Source: Sulfurovum sp.
Lineage (GTDB): Bacteria; Campylobacterota; Campylobacteria; Campylobacterales; Sulfurovaceae
Assembly: GCA_003978375.1 (NCBI GenBank)
Contig: QNZW01000115.1
Span: forward strand, 1 to 7,012
DNA: 7,012 nucleotides
Direction of reading: 5' to 3'
Shown: piece by piece, positions 1-5,180 of the stretch
Position numbering within the stretch: the first letter of the stretch is position 1
Layout of the letters: each line of letters opens with the position of its first letter
Program-made: the position numbers and the translations under genes
Notes under the pieces: generated by a model
Databases searched by the model: none
Seen by the model: the letters and a program-made list of their open reading frames with translations, nothing else
Told to the model about the DNA's origin: nothing

Positions 1-564
1 ACTAAATCCTGTATAATCGCAATTAGGCATCTCACAGGAATGGCCTGAACGCTCTTTTACATATGTTTTCAACATATTATTTCGAGGAAATACACTAATA
101 GTTTGCTCAACTCTAGTAGGTCTAGCATTAATGTTTGTCGCTCTTTCTCTCAATAATCCTATATCAATTTGAGTATAAAGATTTTCTTCATTTACTGTAT
201 CATCATCTATTAGGTTGGATAAATTATAGATAAATATGTTTTCATTATCTTTAGTAAATAATATTTCATCACCTATATTTATATAAGAAATTAAGTCACT
301 TAAACCCATTCTAATTTCGGCACTCCTTCCAGAACCTATTCTTTCAGAAGGATAATACGAAATTTTTAAATCTCTATTTGTAAATAATTCTTTAATGTAT
401 ATATACTTCTCATGCATTGGAATAAAATCCAAAGAAGACATAATTTCTCGTTGCCTTATATTCGGTAGATATGCACCTTTTTCTACATCAGTTTTAGAAA
501 CTGTTTTAATTCCATAATCACCAAATGTATTTACAACTAGTTCTATCAATTCAACTCTAGTCAT
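1..564 (-). CDS. HNH restriction endonuclease, N-terminal part (open at left edge)
   Basis: The reading frame is open from an ATG at 564 to the window edge (188 codons). It is preceded by a good ribosome site (AAGGAGA, 569-575), and its start overlaps the regulator's stop as TAATG. Near residues 171-182 the protein reads ERSGHSCEMPNC: a C-x4-C pair in the setting that typically opens a zinc-supported HNH (beta-beta-alpha-Me) nuclease domain. The His-Asn-His residues themselves would lie beyond the edge. Residues 1-120 form a separate domain. Its segments VSKTDVEKGAYLP (22-34) and YYPSERIGSGRSAEIRMG (70-87) resemble, by eye, the EcoRII-N/B3-like DNA-binding domain of some type II enzymes. Pairing with a C-protein gene and C-box suggests a type II restriction enzyme rather than a homing or phage HNH protein. 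The nuclease call is fairly secure; cleavage site and methyl-dependence cannot be read from this. Confidence 0.72.
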   Translation of the reverse strand, partial: MTRVELIELVVNTFGDYGIKTVSKTDVEKGAYLPNIRQREIMSSLDFIPMHEKYIYIKELFTNRDLKISYYPSERIGSGRSAEIRMGLSDLISYINIGDEILFTKDNENIFIYNLSNLIDDDTVNEENLYTQIDIGLLRERATNINARPTRVEQTISVFPRNNMLKTYVKERSGHSCEMPNCDYTGFS

Positions 565-791
565 TATTTCTCCTTCTCTAAAAGTTCATTTAATTCTATC
601 TCTAATCCAACACAGAGCTTTTTTAAGCTTAAATAAGATGGGTTTCTTTTCGCTCGTTCCAATAAACTAATATACGTTCTATCAAACTCACATTTGTAAG
701 CCAACTTTTCTTGTGATAAATCAAGTTCATTTCTACGATTTCTTATTCTCTTGGCTAATTCTTTTAAAAGTTCTTCATCTTTATTTTTCAT
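564..791 (-). CDS. C-protein-type HTH_XRE regulator of a restriction-modification system
   Basis: This is a 75-residue, almost pure HTH_XRE protein, the usual size of R-M controller (C) proteins. The helix-turn-helix runs about residues 25-52: LSQEKLAYKCEFDRTYISLL followed by ERAKRNPS, close to the C-protein signature SQE.LA...D.(S/T)YIS..ER..RNPS. C proteins bind as dimers to a two-part C-box in front of their own gene, first activating and later repressing the C-R operon, so that methylation precedes cutting. A matching C-box lies at 815-840. I chose ATG 791. The frame also reaches a TTG at 827, but that codon lies inside the C-box and the likely -35, and the residues it adds have no family counterpart. 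No Shine-Dalgarno precedes 791, in line with the leaderless C mRNAs of several such systems. An antitoxin or phage repressor is less likely, given the C-box and the coupled endonuclease. Confidence 0.85.
   Translation of the reverse strand: MKNKDEELLKELAKRIRNRRNELDLSQEKLAYKCEFDRTYISLLERAKRNPSYLSLKKLCVGLEIELNELLEKEK
569..575 (-). promoter_or_regulatory. Ribosome binding site of the HNH endonuclease, inside the regulator's 3' end
   Basis: AAGGAGA on the minus strand lies 4 nt before the ATG at 564, within the last codons of the regulator gene. Together with the TAATG stop/start overlap it indicates translation of the endonuclease from the same mRNA as the regulator, with probable reinitiation. 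Confidence 0.75.
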
Positions 792-827
792 AACACTAAG
801 TTTACATAATTGATGACATAAAGACAA
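792..827 (-). promoter_or_regulatory. C-R operon promoter, predicted leaderless transcript
   Basis: On the minus strand a -35-like TTGTCT (822-827, 4/6 to consensus) is followed by 17 bp and a -10-like TAAACT (799-804, 4/6). The predicted transcription start is 791-792, on or next to the regulator's ATG. The weak hexamers and the -35 overlapping the spacer and right operator of the C-box are as expected for a promoter that needs C protein for full activity. A TATGTA at 803-808 is an alternative -10. Confidence 0.55.
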
Positions 828-840
828 CGGACAATAAGTC
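815..840 (-). promoter_or_regulatory. C-box: double operator for the C protein (OL 830-840, OR 815-825)
   Basis: Read on the minus strand, the site is GACTTATTGTC (830-840), the spacer CGTT (826-829), then GTCTTTATGTC (815-825). The left half is a GAC...GTC dyad. Layout and bases match the known C-box style, GACTTATAGTC-CGTG-(11 bp ending TATAGTC), as I recall it for PvuII/AhdI/Esp1396I-type systems. In those systems a dimer on OL activates and a second dimer on OR represses by covering the -35. It lies 23 bp before the regulator's ATG, where such a site belongs. Confidence 0.8.
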
Positions 841-880
841 TCATTTTTATTTTTTAAAATATCCGATGAAGATCTTTTGA

Positions 881-886
881 TATAAT
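881..886 (+). promoter_or_regulatory. -10 box of the holA promoter
   Basis: A perfect TATAAT lies 29 bp before the holA ATG in an AT-rich stretch with no clear -35, the usual housekeeping sigma pattern in Campylobacterota. The predicted start near 893 leaves a leader of about 23 nt. It lies between the divergent C-R operon and holA, so each gene has its own promoter. Confidence 0.6.
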
Positions 887-901
887 CATATAAATTAAAT
901 T

Positions 902-912
902 GAGGTAGCCTC
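902..912 (+). promoter_or_regulatory. Shine-Dalgarno of holA inside a small GAGG/CCTC hairpin
   Basis: GAGG (902-905) is the only plausible Shine-Dalgarno for holA, 10 nt before the ATG. It is followed by TAG and CCTC (909-912), a perfect 4-bp inverted repeat. CCTCC at 909-913 is also identical to the anti-Shine-Dalgarno core of 16S rRNA, so the mRNA could mask its own ribosome site. Confidence 0.4.
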
Positions 913-915
913 CTA

Positions 916-1893
916 ATGTACCAAAGAGAATTTGATCAACGTTTACGACAGTCATTGCCTAAAGCAGTGTTATTGTATGGGGAAAATGGCTATATGATAG
1001 ACCATTATATAGATATGTATATCAAAAAGTTAGATGCCAAAGCCTCTATGCTCTCACTTTACCATGATGAGTGGCATTTTGAACAGGCAAAGAATTTTTT
1101 ATCTCAAAGTTCACTCTTTGGGGGCACCAACCTTGTGGTGGTAAAACATGAAAAAAAGATACCCAAAAAAGAGCTAGATATACTGGTAGAACTTGCCAAT
1201 AAAAATCCTGACAATTACTTCATCTATGGCTACGCAGGAGCAGCAAAAGACGCACGCTCTATGCAGGCAGCCTTTACAGATAAAAAAGGTGGTGTTTGGG
1301 TACGATTTTTTGAGCCAAATATTCGTGATGGTATCGCTGTACTGCAACAAAAAGCACAAAAAATACAACTAGATATTGACCATTATGCTTTGCAACATCT
1401 TATGCTTGTGCTCAATAACAATTTAGCACTTTGTGCTAACGAACTCGATAAACTAGCCATATTAGGCACCAAAGTGACGGGTAAAGACATAGACAGACTT
1501 GTCTACTCTACTGCACCACTTGCCATAGAACAACTGCTTATTGATCTTTTTAATAAAAAACCTATCACCACGACTATTAGCACATTACTAGAAATTGGTG
1601 AAGACGAAGCTTCTCTTTTGCGTTCAACGCAGTATTTTGTCAATCAGATCTTTTTATTTCATGCGTATATTAAACTCAATGGACATGTAGACTCTGCTGC
1701 CATACTAGGATATAAGTTGCCTAAACAGATAGAAGAACAAAAAGCACAACTAGCATTGCGTGTAAAATCTTCCTCATTATTGAAAATTTATGAACACCTT
1801 TTAGAGAGTGAGCTACTTATCAAAAAGGCTGCTGCCACACAAAAGGAAGTACTGATATATAGTATGCTAATTAAACTGCAAGGATACCTCTAA
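916..1893 (+). CDS. holA: DNA polymerase III delta subunit (clamp-loader), HolA family
   Basis: At 325 residues this has the usual size of the delta subunit, which opens the beta sliding clamp within the clamp-loader complex at the replication fork. The N-terminal part (about 15-140) has the delta pattern: a hydrophobic strand then YGENGYMIDHYI (21-32) and an AAA+-like domain with no Walker A motif, as expected because delta does not bind ATP. QSSLFGGTNLVVV (64-76) matches the region of delta that touches the clamp. The NNNLALCANELDKLAIL stretch (about 167-183) matches the conserved core of the middle domain (N..l...EleKL), and the rest is the helical collar domain. In H. pylori the homologous gene stands directly before rpsF-ssb-rpsR, as here. 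The start follows a perfect -10 and a weak Shine-Dalgarno. Delta diverges strongly between phyla, so the call rests on pattern, length and context. Confidence 0.85.
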   Translation: MYQREFDQRLRQSLPKAVLLYGENGYMIDHYIDMYIKKLDAKASMLSLYHDEWHFEQAKNFLSQSSLFGGTNLVVVKHEKKIPKKELDILVELANKNPDNYFIYGYAGAAKDARSMQAAFTDKKGGVWVRFFEPNIRDGIAVLQQKAQKIQLDIDHYALQHLMLVLNNNLALCANELDKLAILGTKVTGKDIDRLVYSTAPLAIEQLLIDLFNKKPITTTISTLLEIGEDEASLLRSTQYFVNQIFLFHAYIKLNGHVDSAAILGYKLPKQIEEQKAQLALRVKSSSLLKIYEHLLESELLIKKAAATQKEVLIYSMLIKLQGYL

Positions 1894-1901
1894 GGTATGT
1901 T

Positions 1902-1921
1902 GTAGTGGTACAGCACCCTAC
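1902..1921 (+). terminator. Weak hairpin after holA
   Basis: GTAG-T-GGT (1902-1909) pairs with ACCCTAC (1915-1921) as a 7-bp stem with one bulged T and a 5-nt loop, 8 nt after the holA stop. No run of T follows; the downstream sequence is A-rich. It is therefore at most a pause, attenuation or 3'-processing element. Confidence 0.3.
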
Positions 1922-1954
1922 ACAAATATAAGAAAAAATAAAGTAACTTTAGGA

Positions 1955-1960
1955 TAAAAT
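1955..1960 (+). promoter_or_regulatory. -10 box of the rpsF-ssb-rpsR promoter
   Basis: TTTAGGATAAAAT ends in a TAAAAT (1955-1960), a good -10 for a Campylobacterota housekeeping promoter with no obvious -35. The predicted start near 1967 gives an 80-nt leader carrying the two hairpins described next. Confidence 0.45.
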
Positions 1961-1991
1961 GATGCTTCCAAAATTCTTGCTCATTTTTGGA

Positions 1992-2031
1992 CGGATACGC
2001 GTGTGATCCGCATTTTATATGGGCTATAAAA
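1992..2031 (+). promoter_or_regulatory. Structured rpsF leader, candidate S6:S18 autoregulatory RNA
   Basis: Two adjacent hairpins sit in the leader. CGGAT (1992-1996) pairs with ATCCG (2006-2010) around a 9-nt loop. TTTTATA (2013-2019) pairs perfectly with TATAAAA (2025-2031) around the loop TGGGC. Many bacterial rpsF operons carry a leader bound by the S6:S18 complex that mimics its 16S rRNA site, with an important CCG trinucleotide. CCG is present at 2008-2010 and GGGC at 2021-2024, close to each other. The structure is seen; assignment to the S6:S18 family is inference, and the first helix is short. Confidence 0.4.
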
Positions 2032-2047
2032 CCAAAAGGAAACAATC

Positions 2048-2407
2048 ATGATTAATTGTTATGAAACACTGTTTGTTGTTAAACCTACACTCACAGATGA
2101 AGAGATTGCAACACAAATTACTAAAGTAAAAGACATACTTGCAAAAGAAGGTGGTGAATTACTCGCTACAAATGATATGGGTATGAGAAAACTTGCGTAT
2201 CCTGTAGAAAAAAATGATAGAGGTTACTATACTGTTCTTCTTTATAAATCAGAGGGAACATTAATTCAAGAACTTGAAAGAAATCTTAAAATTAACGAAG
2301 ATGTGATTAAGTTTTTGACTGTAAAATATAGTAACACCAAAGAGATGGCACAATTCAATAAACTTGTTGAAGCTGCAAATAAAGCCGAAACAAAAGAAGA
2401 AGCATAA
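2048..2407 (+). CDS. rpsF: Small ribosomal subunit protein S6
   Basis: At 119 residues this is a normal bacterial S6, which binds the central domain of 16S rRNA as a heterodimer with S18, encoded two genes downstream. It begins MINCYETLFVVKP, the S6 opening pattern (YE..fvv.P). It also has RKLAYPVEKNDRGYYTVLLY (47-66), equivalent to the conserved RrLAYpI.k...g.Y. core, and NLKINEDVIKFLTVK (79-93), equivalent to the lr.dE.ViR.l..k motif. The C-terminal tail (about 100-119) is Ala/Glu/Lys-rich, as is common. AAGGAAA (2036-2042) is the ribosome site. It is the first gene of rpsF-ssb-rpsR: ssb follows after 24 nt, so all three are probably one transcript. Confidence 0.97.
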   Translation: MINCYETLFVVKPTLTDEEIATQITKVKDILAKEGGELLATNDMGMRKLAYPVEKNDRGYYTVLLYKSEGTLIQELERNLKINEDVIKFLTVKYSNTKEMAQFNKLVEAANKAETKEEA

Positions 2408-2431
2408 TCAAAGTAGAGGAGCGACCTTACA

Positions 2432-2932
2432 ATGTACAATAAAATTATTTTAGCAGGAAACCTTACTAGAGACATAGAAGTGAGATATACACAAAGTGGG
2501 AGTGCCATTGGTAATACTGCCATTGCAACATCTCGTAAATTTAAGTCTCAAACAGGTGAGCAAAAAGAAGAAGTTCTTTTTGTAGATATCACTTTCTTTG
2601 GTAGAACTGCTGAAATTGCAAATCAGTACTTACGTAAAGGTAGTAAAGTTTTAGTAGATGGAAGACTCAAGCTTGATCAGTGGACAGCACAAGATGGGAG
2701 CAAAAGAAGTAAGCATTCAGTTGTAGTAGAAAACCTACAAATGCTAGGAAGCAAAAGTGATAATGAGCAAGGTGCTTACAATGCAGCACCTGCAGATGAC
2801 ACATATGCACAACCAGCACCTACACAAGAAGCACCAGCTTATGATGCACCAGCACAATCTGCACCACAACAAGAGAGTCAAGCATCTAACATCCCAGAAA
2901 TCGACATCAACGAAGATGAAATACCGTTTTAG
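2432..2932 (+). CDS. ssb: Single-stranded DNA-binding protein
   Basis: This 166-residue protein has the full SSB layout. An OB-fold (1-110) starts MYNKIILAGNLTRDIEVRYT and contains VDITFFGRTAEIANQYLRKG and VDGRLKLDQW. A Pro/Ala/Gln-rich flexible linker follows (about 115-150), and the acidic tip ends DINEDEIPF. That tip docks repair and replication proteins such as RecO, PriA and polymerase III chi, while the OB-fold wraps single-stranded DNA as a tetramer. The linker DNA carries five GCACC repeats between 2786 and 2865, encoding AP-rich peptide, a place where length could vary between strains. The Shine-Dalgarno is AGAGGAG (2415-2421). It lies between rpsF and rpsR, the classic arrangement. 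Confidence 0.97.
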   Translation: MYNKIILAGNLTRDIEVRYTQSGSAIGNTAIATSRKFKSQTGEQKEEVLFVDITFFGRTAEIANQYLRKGSKVLVDGRLKLDQWTAQDGSKRSKHSVVVENLQMLGSKSDNEQGAYNAAPADDTYAQPAPTQEAPAYDAPAQSAPQQESQASNIPEIDINEDEIPF

Positions 2933-2941
2933 GAGAACACC

Positions 2942-3205
2942 ATGGCAGAAAGAAGAAAATTTAAAAAGAGATTTTGTAAATATTGTGAACAAAAAGTTGA
3001 CTTTATTGACTATAAAGATTTAGGCGCACTTAAATTTAGTTTGAGTGAAAGATTTAAAATCATGCCTCGTCGTCTTACAGGAAACTGTAAACGTCATCAA
3101 GAGCTTGTCACTGTAGCGATCAAAAGAGCCAGACAAACAGCACTTATTCCATATATCGTAGATAGAAAAAATGTGGTTGAACACCCATTTGAAAATCTAA
3201 AATAA
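2942..3205 (+). CDS. rpsR: Small ribosomal subunit protein S18, zinc-binding (C+) form
   Basis: This 87-residue S18 is the partner of S6 in the 30S platform. The conserved core reads [20 protein letters not shown] (25-44), then [20 protein letters not shown] (45-64), equivalent to the S18 signature (kI.prR.TG.c.khQR.l..aIkrAR). Cys12, Cys15, Cys49 and His52 form a C-x2-C...C-x2-H set, the metal-binding C+ type known for S18 and several other ribosomal proteins; the C- type lacks these residues. The start ATG comes 9 nt after the ssb stop, and its ribosome site (AGGAG, 2931-2935) overlaps that stop, so translation is coupled. A strong terminator follows at once. An S6:S18 leader loop, if real, would use this protein as co-effector. 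Confidence 0.97.
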   Translation: MAERRKFKKRFCKYCEQKVDFIDYKDLGALKFSLSERFKIMPRRLTGNCKRHQELVTVAIKRARQTALIPYIVDRKNVVEHPFENLK

Positions 3206-3214
3206 TCTTATTGC

Positions 3215-3248
3215 GTTTGGGCACATCTTCATGTGTCTAAACTTTTTT
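3215..3248 (+). terminator. Intrinsic terminator of the rpsF-ssb-rpsR operon
   Basis: A 12-bp stem (3215-3226 with 3231-3242; ten Watson-Crick and two G-U pairs) closes a CTTC loop, followed directly by six T (3243-3248), 9 nt after the rpsR stop. On the minus strand the two G-U pairs become A-C mismatches and no T-run follows, so it acts mainly on plus-strand transcripts. The stop and last codons of the convergent methyltransferase gene lie inside it. Confidence 0.9.
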
Positions 3249-3941
3249 AAATACTAAAAACACCTTATCGGGCATATCAAAATCATATAAATTAACTTCA
3301 TCATCCACCAGCAATTCTAAATTACTTAATTTTACAATTTCATCTATACTATGATAATATTGACCAATTGTCTCTTGTGATTTAACAAAACATTGATTCT
3401 CTTTTTCAAAAAGTGTAAATTCAGAAATATATTTACCCTCTTCAAAGTCGCTATCAACTGCAAGAAACCGTGTCTTATCTTCTGCGATAAAAGAGCCTAC
3501 TGCCACATTTTCAAAACCATACAACGTATTGATATCACAAAGAAAATATCCACCTTCATTAAGATGTGTTTTTACACAGACTAAAAAATGCATCAATGCT
3601 TCTTTGTCTAAATAGTTTAACATATCAAAAACAGCAGTAATAACATCATATTGTTCTTGTGCTTCACAAAGATTCATACATGTTGCATCGATACCTTTAT
3701 CAAGCGTTTTTGCTACCATTAAAGGACTCAAATCAATACCTTTAACAGTAGGAACAGAAAGAGCTTTTTGCATCTGTTGCAAAAAATCTCCTGAACCACA
3801 TCCTACATCTAATAATGTATCAAAATCAATTGCTTGTAAAAAAAGAAGGTAGTGTGCATAAAGGCGAGGTGCTGACTCTTTTACACCAAGCAGATCCTCT
3901 ACTTTAGCATAAAGGTCAAGGGAATCAGGAGTATTAGCCAC
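3237..3941 (-). CDS. Class I SAM-dependent methyltransferase, substrate unknown
   Basis: This 234-residue protein has a Rossmann-type methyltransferase domain. Motif I is LLDVGCGSGDF (43-53), which binds SAM. GIDLSPLMV (68-76) carries the acidic residue at the end of strand beta2 (Asp70). YDVITAVFDMLNYL (98-111) holds the motif IV region. EGGYFLCDINTLYGF (129-143) resembles the small-molecule methyltransferases whose strand beta5 region has a gG.f.fDint.y pattern. The start is GTG at 3941, because the next Met comes after motif I. It overlaps the end of hisG by 8 nt, so it is translated from the coaX-hisG transcript. Its last three codons and stop form part of the rpsR terminator. Nothing ties it to the histidine or CoA pathway except position, and no substrate can be named. 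A DNA methyltransferase is unlikely: no DPPY/NPPY or PC motif is seen. Confidence 0.85.
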   Translation of the reverse strand: MANTPDSLDLYAKVEDLLGVKESAPRLYAHYLLFLQAIDFDTLLDVGCGSGDFLQQMQKALSVPTVKGIDLSPLMVAKTLDKGIDATCMNLCEAQEQYDVITAVFDMLNYLDKEALMHFLVCVKTHLNEGGYFLCDINTLYGFENVAVGSFIAEDKTRFLAVDSDFEEGKYISEFTLFEKENQCFVKSQETIGQYYHSIDEIVKLSNLELLVDDEVNLYDFDMPDKVFLVFKKV

Positions 3942-4554
3942 GACTCTCTACAACAGCTTTGATTTGTGCATATAAAGAGAGTATCTCCTCTTTTTTGGCA
4001 TAAAAACTATTTTTGTTGGCTATAAGGTGTGCAGAAGAATCCATAATATCTTCTGCTACTTTAAGCCCATTCTCTCTCATAGTAGAACCAGTCTCTACGA
4101 TATCTACGATGGCATCAGCAAGTCCCACAAGTGGTGCAAGCTCTATAGAACCATATAGTTTTACCACTTCCACCCCTACTGCCTTTTTGGCAAAGTAATT
4201 TTTTGTGATGTTTACCATTTTGGTTGCTATTTTGATATTAGGACGATTCCAATCAAGCTCATCTTCATTTTTGATACCAATAGCAACTTTACAACGACCT
4301 AGTTGCATATCAAGTAGCTGAATGATGTCTAGCTCTTTTTCTGTAATCACATCTAAGCCTACCACCCCAATGTCAGCTGCACCGTGTTCTACATAGGTTG
4401 GTACATCTTGGTTGCGTACATTTAAAAAACGAAACTCACCCATATTGAGTATAAGTTCACGTCCTTCAAAGACAAACTTTCCACCAAATATTTCTGCAAA
4501 TATTTCTAGTGTTTGCTCTGCTATTCTTCCTTTTGGAAGTGCTATTGTTAACAT
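3934..4554 (-). CDS. hisG: ATP phosphoribosyltransferase catalytic subunit, short form
   Basis: This enzyme catalyses the first step of histidine synthesis: ATP + PRPP to phosphoribosyl-ATP + PPi. It starts MLTIALPKGRI. VRNQDVPTYVEHGAADIGVVG-type sequence occupies 46-66, and ADAIVDIVETGSTMRENGL (146-164) carries the PRPP loop E-T-G-S-T. At 206 residues it is the short type, lacking the C-terminal regulatory ACT-like domain of the roughly 300-residue long form. Short HisG is normally active and feedback-controlled only as a hetero-octamer with HisZ, so a hisZ gene is expected elsewhere in the genome. The ATG at 4554 overlaps the coaX end by 7 nt, and the stop is overlapped by the methyltransferase start by 8 nt. 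Its place between coaX and a methyltransferase, away from other his genes, is typical of scattered his genes. Confidence 0.96.
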   Translation of the reverse strand: MLTIALPKGRIAEQTLEIFAEIFGGKFVFEGRELILNMGEFRFLNVRNQDVPTYVEHGAADIGVVGLDVITEKELDIIQLLDMQLGRCKVAIGIKNEDELDWNRPNIKIATKMVNITKNYFAKKAVGVEVVKLYGSIELAPLVGLADAIVDIVETGSTMRENGLKVAEDIMDSSAHLIANKNSFYAKKEEILSLYAQIKAVVESRG

Positions 4555-5180
4555 ATCTTTTTATCCTTAATGGCCCTCATCATACCTTGAAAGACCAATG
4601 TTTCATCATAGAGCGCATTATCAAAAAATGTTGATAAAAACTTTCCATCTCCACCTGTAAAGTAAAGTATATCTACCCCACTATGCTTCTCTATGAGTGC
4701 TTTTATAGACGCGATTATACCATAGCTTATCTGCTCTTTTGTTGTGAATGGCAATGCACAAAGTGACAGCTTCTTTTCCAAGCTTACATCAAGCACAGCA
4801 GAGATAGCTTTGTAGCTCTGCAGGTAAGCCTTTAAACCTGGCAATATAAAGCCTCCTTTATACTTCCCCTCTTTTACCACATCTACTGTGATAGCTGATC
4901 CTGCATCAACAAATACCCCATCACTATGGCTCAAACACAAAGCTTTTCTATCGACACCCATCGTATCATACTCTCCATCGATATATAGTTGCGATGAGAT
5001 ATTTTCCCAAACTTTAATATGCTCTATCTTTTCTCCAAGTGAATGCTTGACAGAGATATATTGCATAGGCAGATGTGCATATCTCTCTATGGCATTTTCA
5101 TGCGAGAGATGTTCTACTTCTCTACCATCATAGATATGAAAATGGGTATTGCCAATGTCAGCCAAAAGTATATTATTCAT
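4548..5180 (-). CDS. coaX: Type III pantothenate kinase
   Basis: This protein phosphorylates pantothenate with ATP, the first step of coenzyme A synthesis. It belongs to the ASKHA fold group, insensitive to CoA feedback, and usually needs a monovalent cation. Numbered from Met at 5180 (210 residues), its motifs are LLADIGNTHFHIYD (5-18, phosphate 1), MGVDR (74-78), VFVDAGSAITVDVV (89-102, carrying the acidic catalytic residue), GGFILPGL (109-116) and YFTGGDG (173-179). The frame extends 7 codons further to an ATG at 5201. I prefer 5180: it puts the DIGNT motif where the family has it and gives an 8-nt overlap with the preceding gene, like the other junctions here. The protein is short for the family but similar to what I recall of epsilonproteobacterial members. 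The downstream hisG overlaps by 7 nt. Confidence 0.93.
   Translation of the reverse strand: MNNILLADIGNTHFHIYDGREVEHLSHENAIERYAHLPMQYISVKHSLGEKIEHIKVWENISSQLYIDGEYDTMGVDRKALCLSHSDGVFVDAGSAITVDVVKEGKYKGGFILPGLKAYLQSYKAISAVLDVSLEKKLSLCALPFTTKEQISYGIIASIKALIEKHSGVDILYFTGGDGKFLSTFFDNALYDETLVFQGMMRAIKDKKIC

Noticed and set aside
564..791. Antitoxin of a toxin-antitoxin pair or a phage repressor
   Set aside because: A C-box in the right place, the C-protein signature around the recognition helix, and a coupled HNH endonuclease fit an R-M controller better.
792..827. Longer regulator starting at TTG 827 (12 extra residues)
   Set aside because: The codon lies inside the C-box and the -35, the added residues have no family match, and the ATG at 791 gives the normal C-protein size.
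2744..2992. Cys/Phe-rich frame antisense to ssb
   Set aside because: It is a mirror of the repeat-rich ssb linker on the other strand, with no promoter or ribosome site.
2757..3023. Met/His-rich 88-residue frame overlapping ssb and rpsR, tempting as a metal-binding peptide
   Set aside because: The His/Met/Gln bias comes from reading the GCACC/CAA-rich ssb linker in a shifted frame. It overlaps two certain genes and has no ribosome site.
3237..3941. The methyltransferase as the missing modification enzyme of the left-edge R-M system
   Set aside because: It lacks DNA-methyltransferase catalytic motifs (DPPY/NPPY or PC), is too short with no target recognition region, and belongs to the coaX-hisG chain 2.4 kb away.
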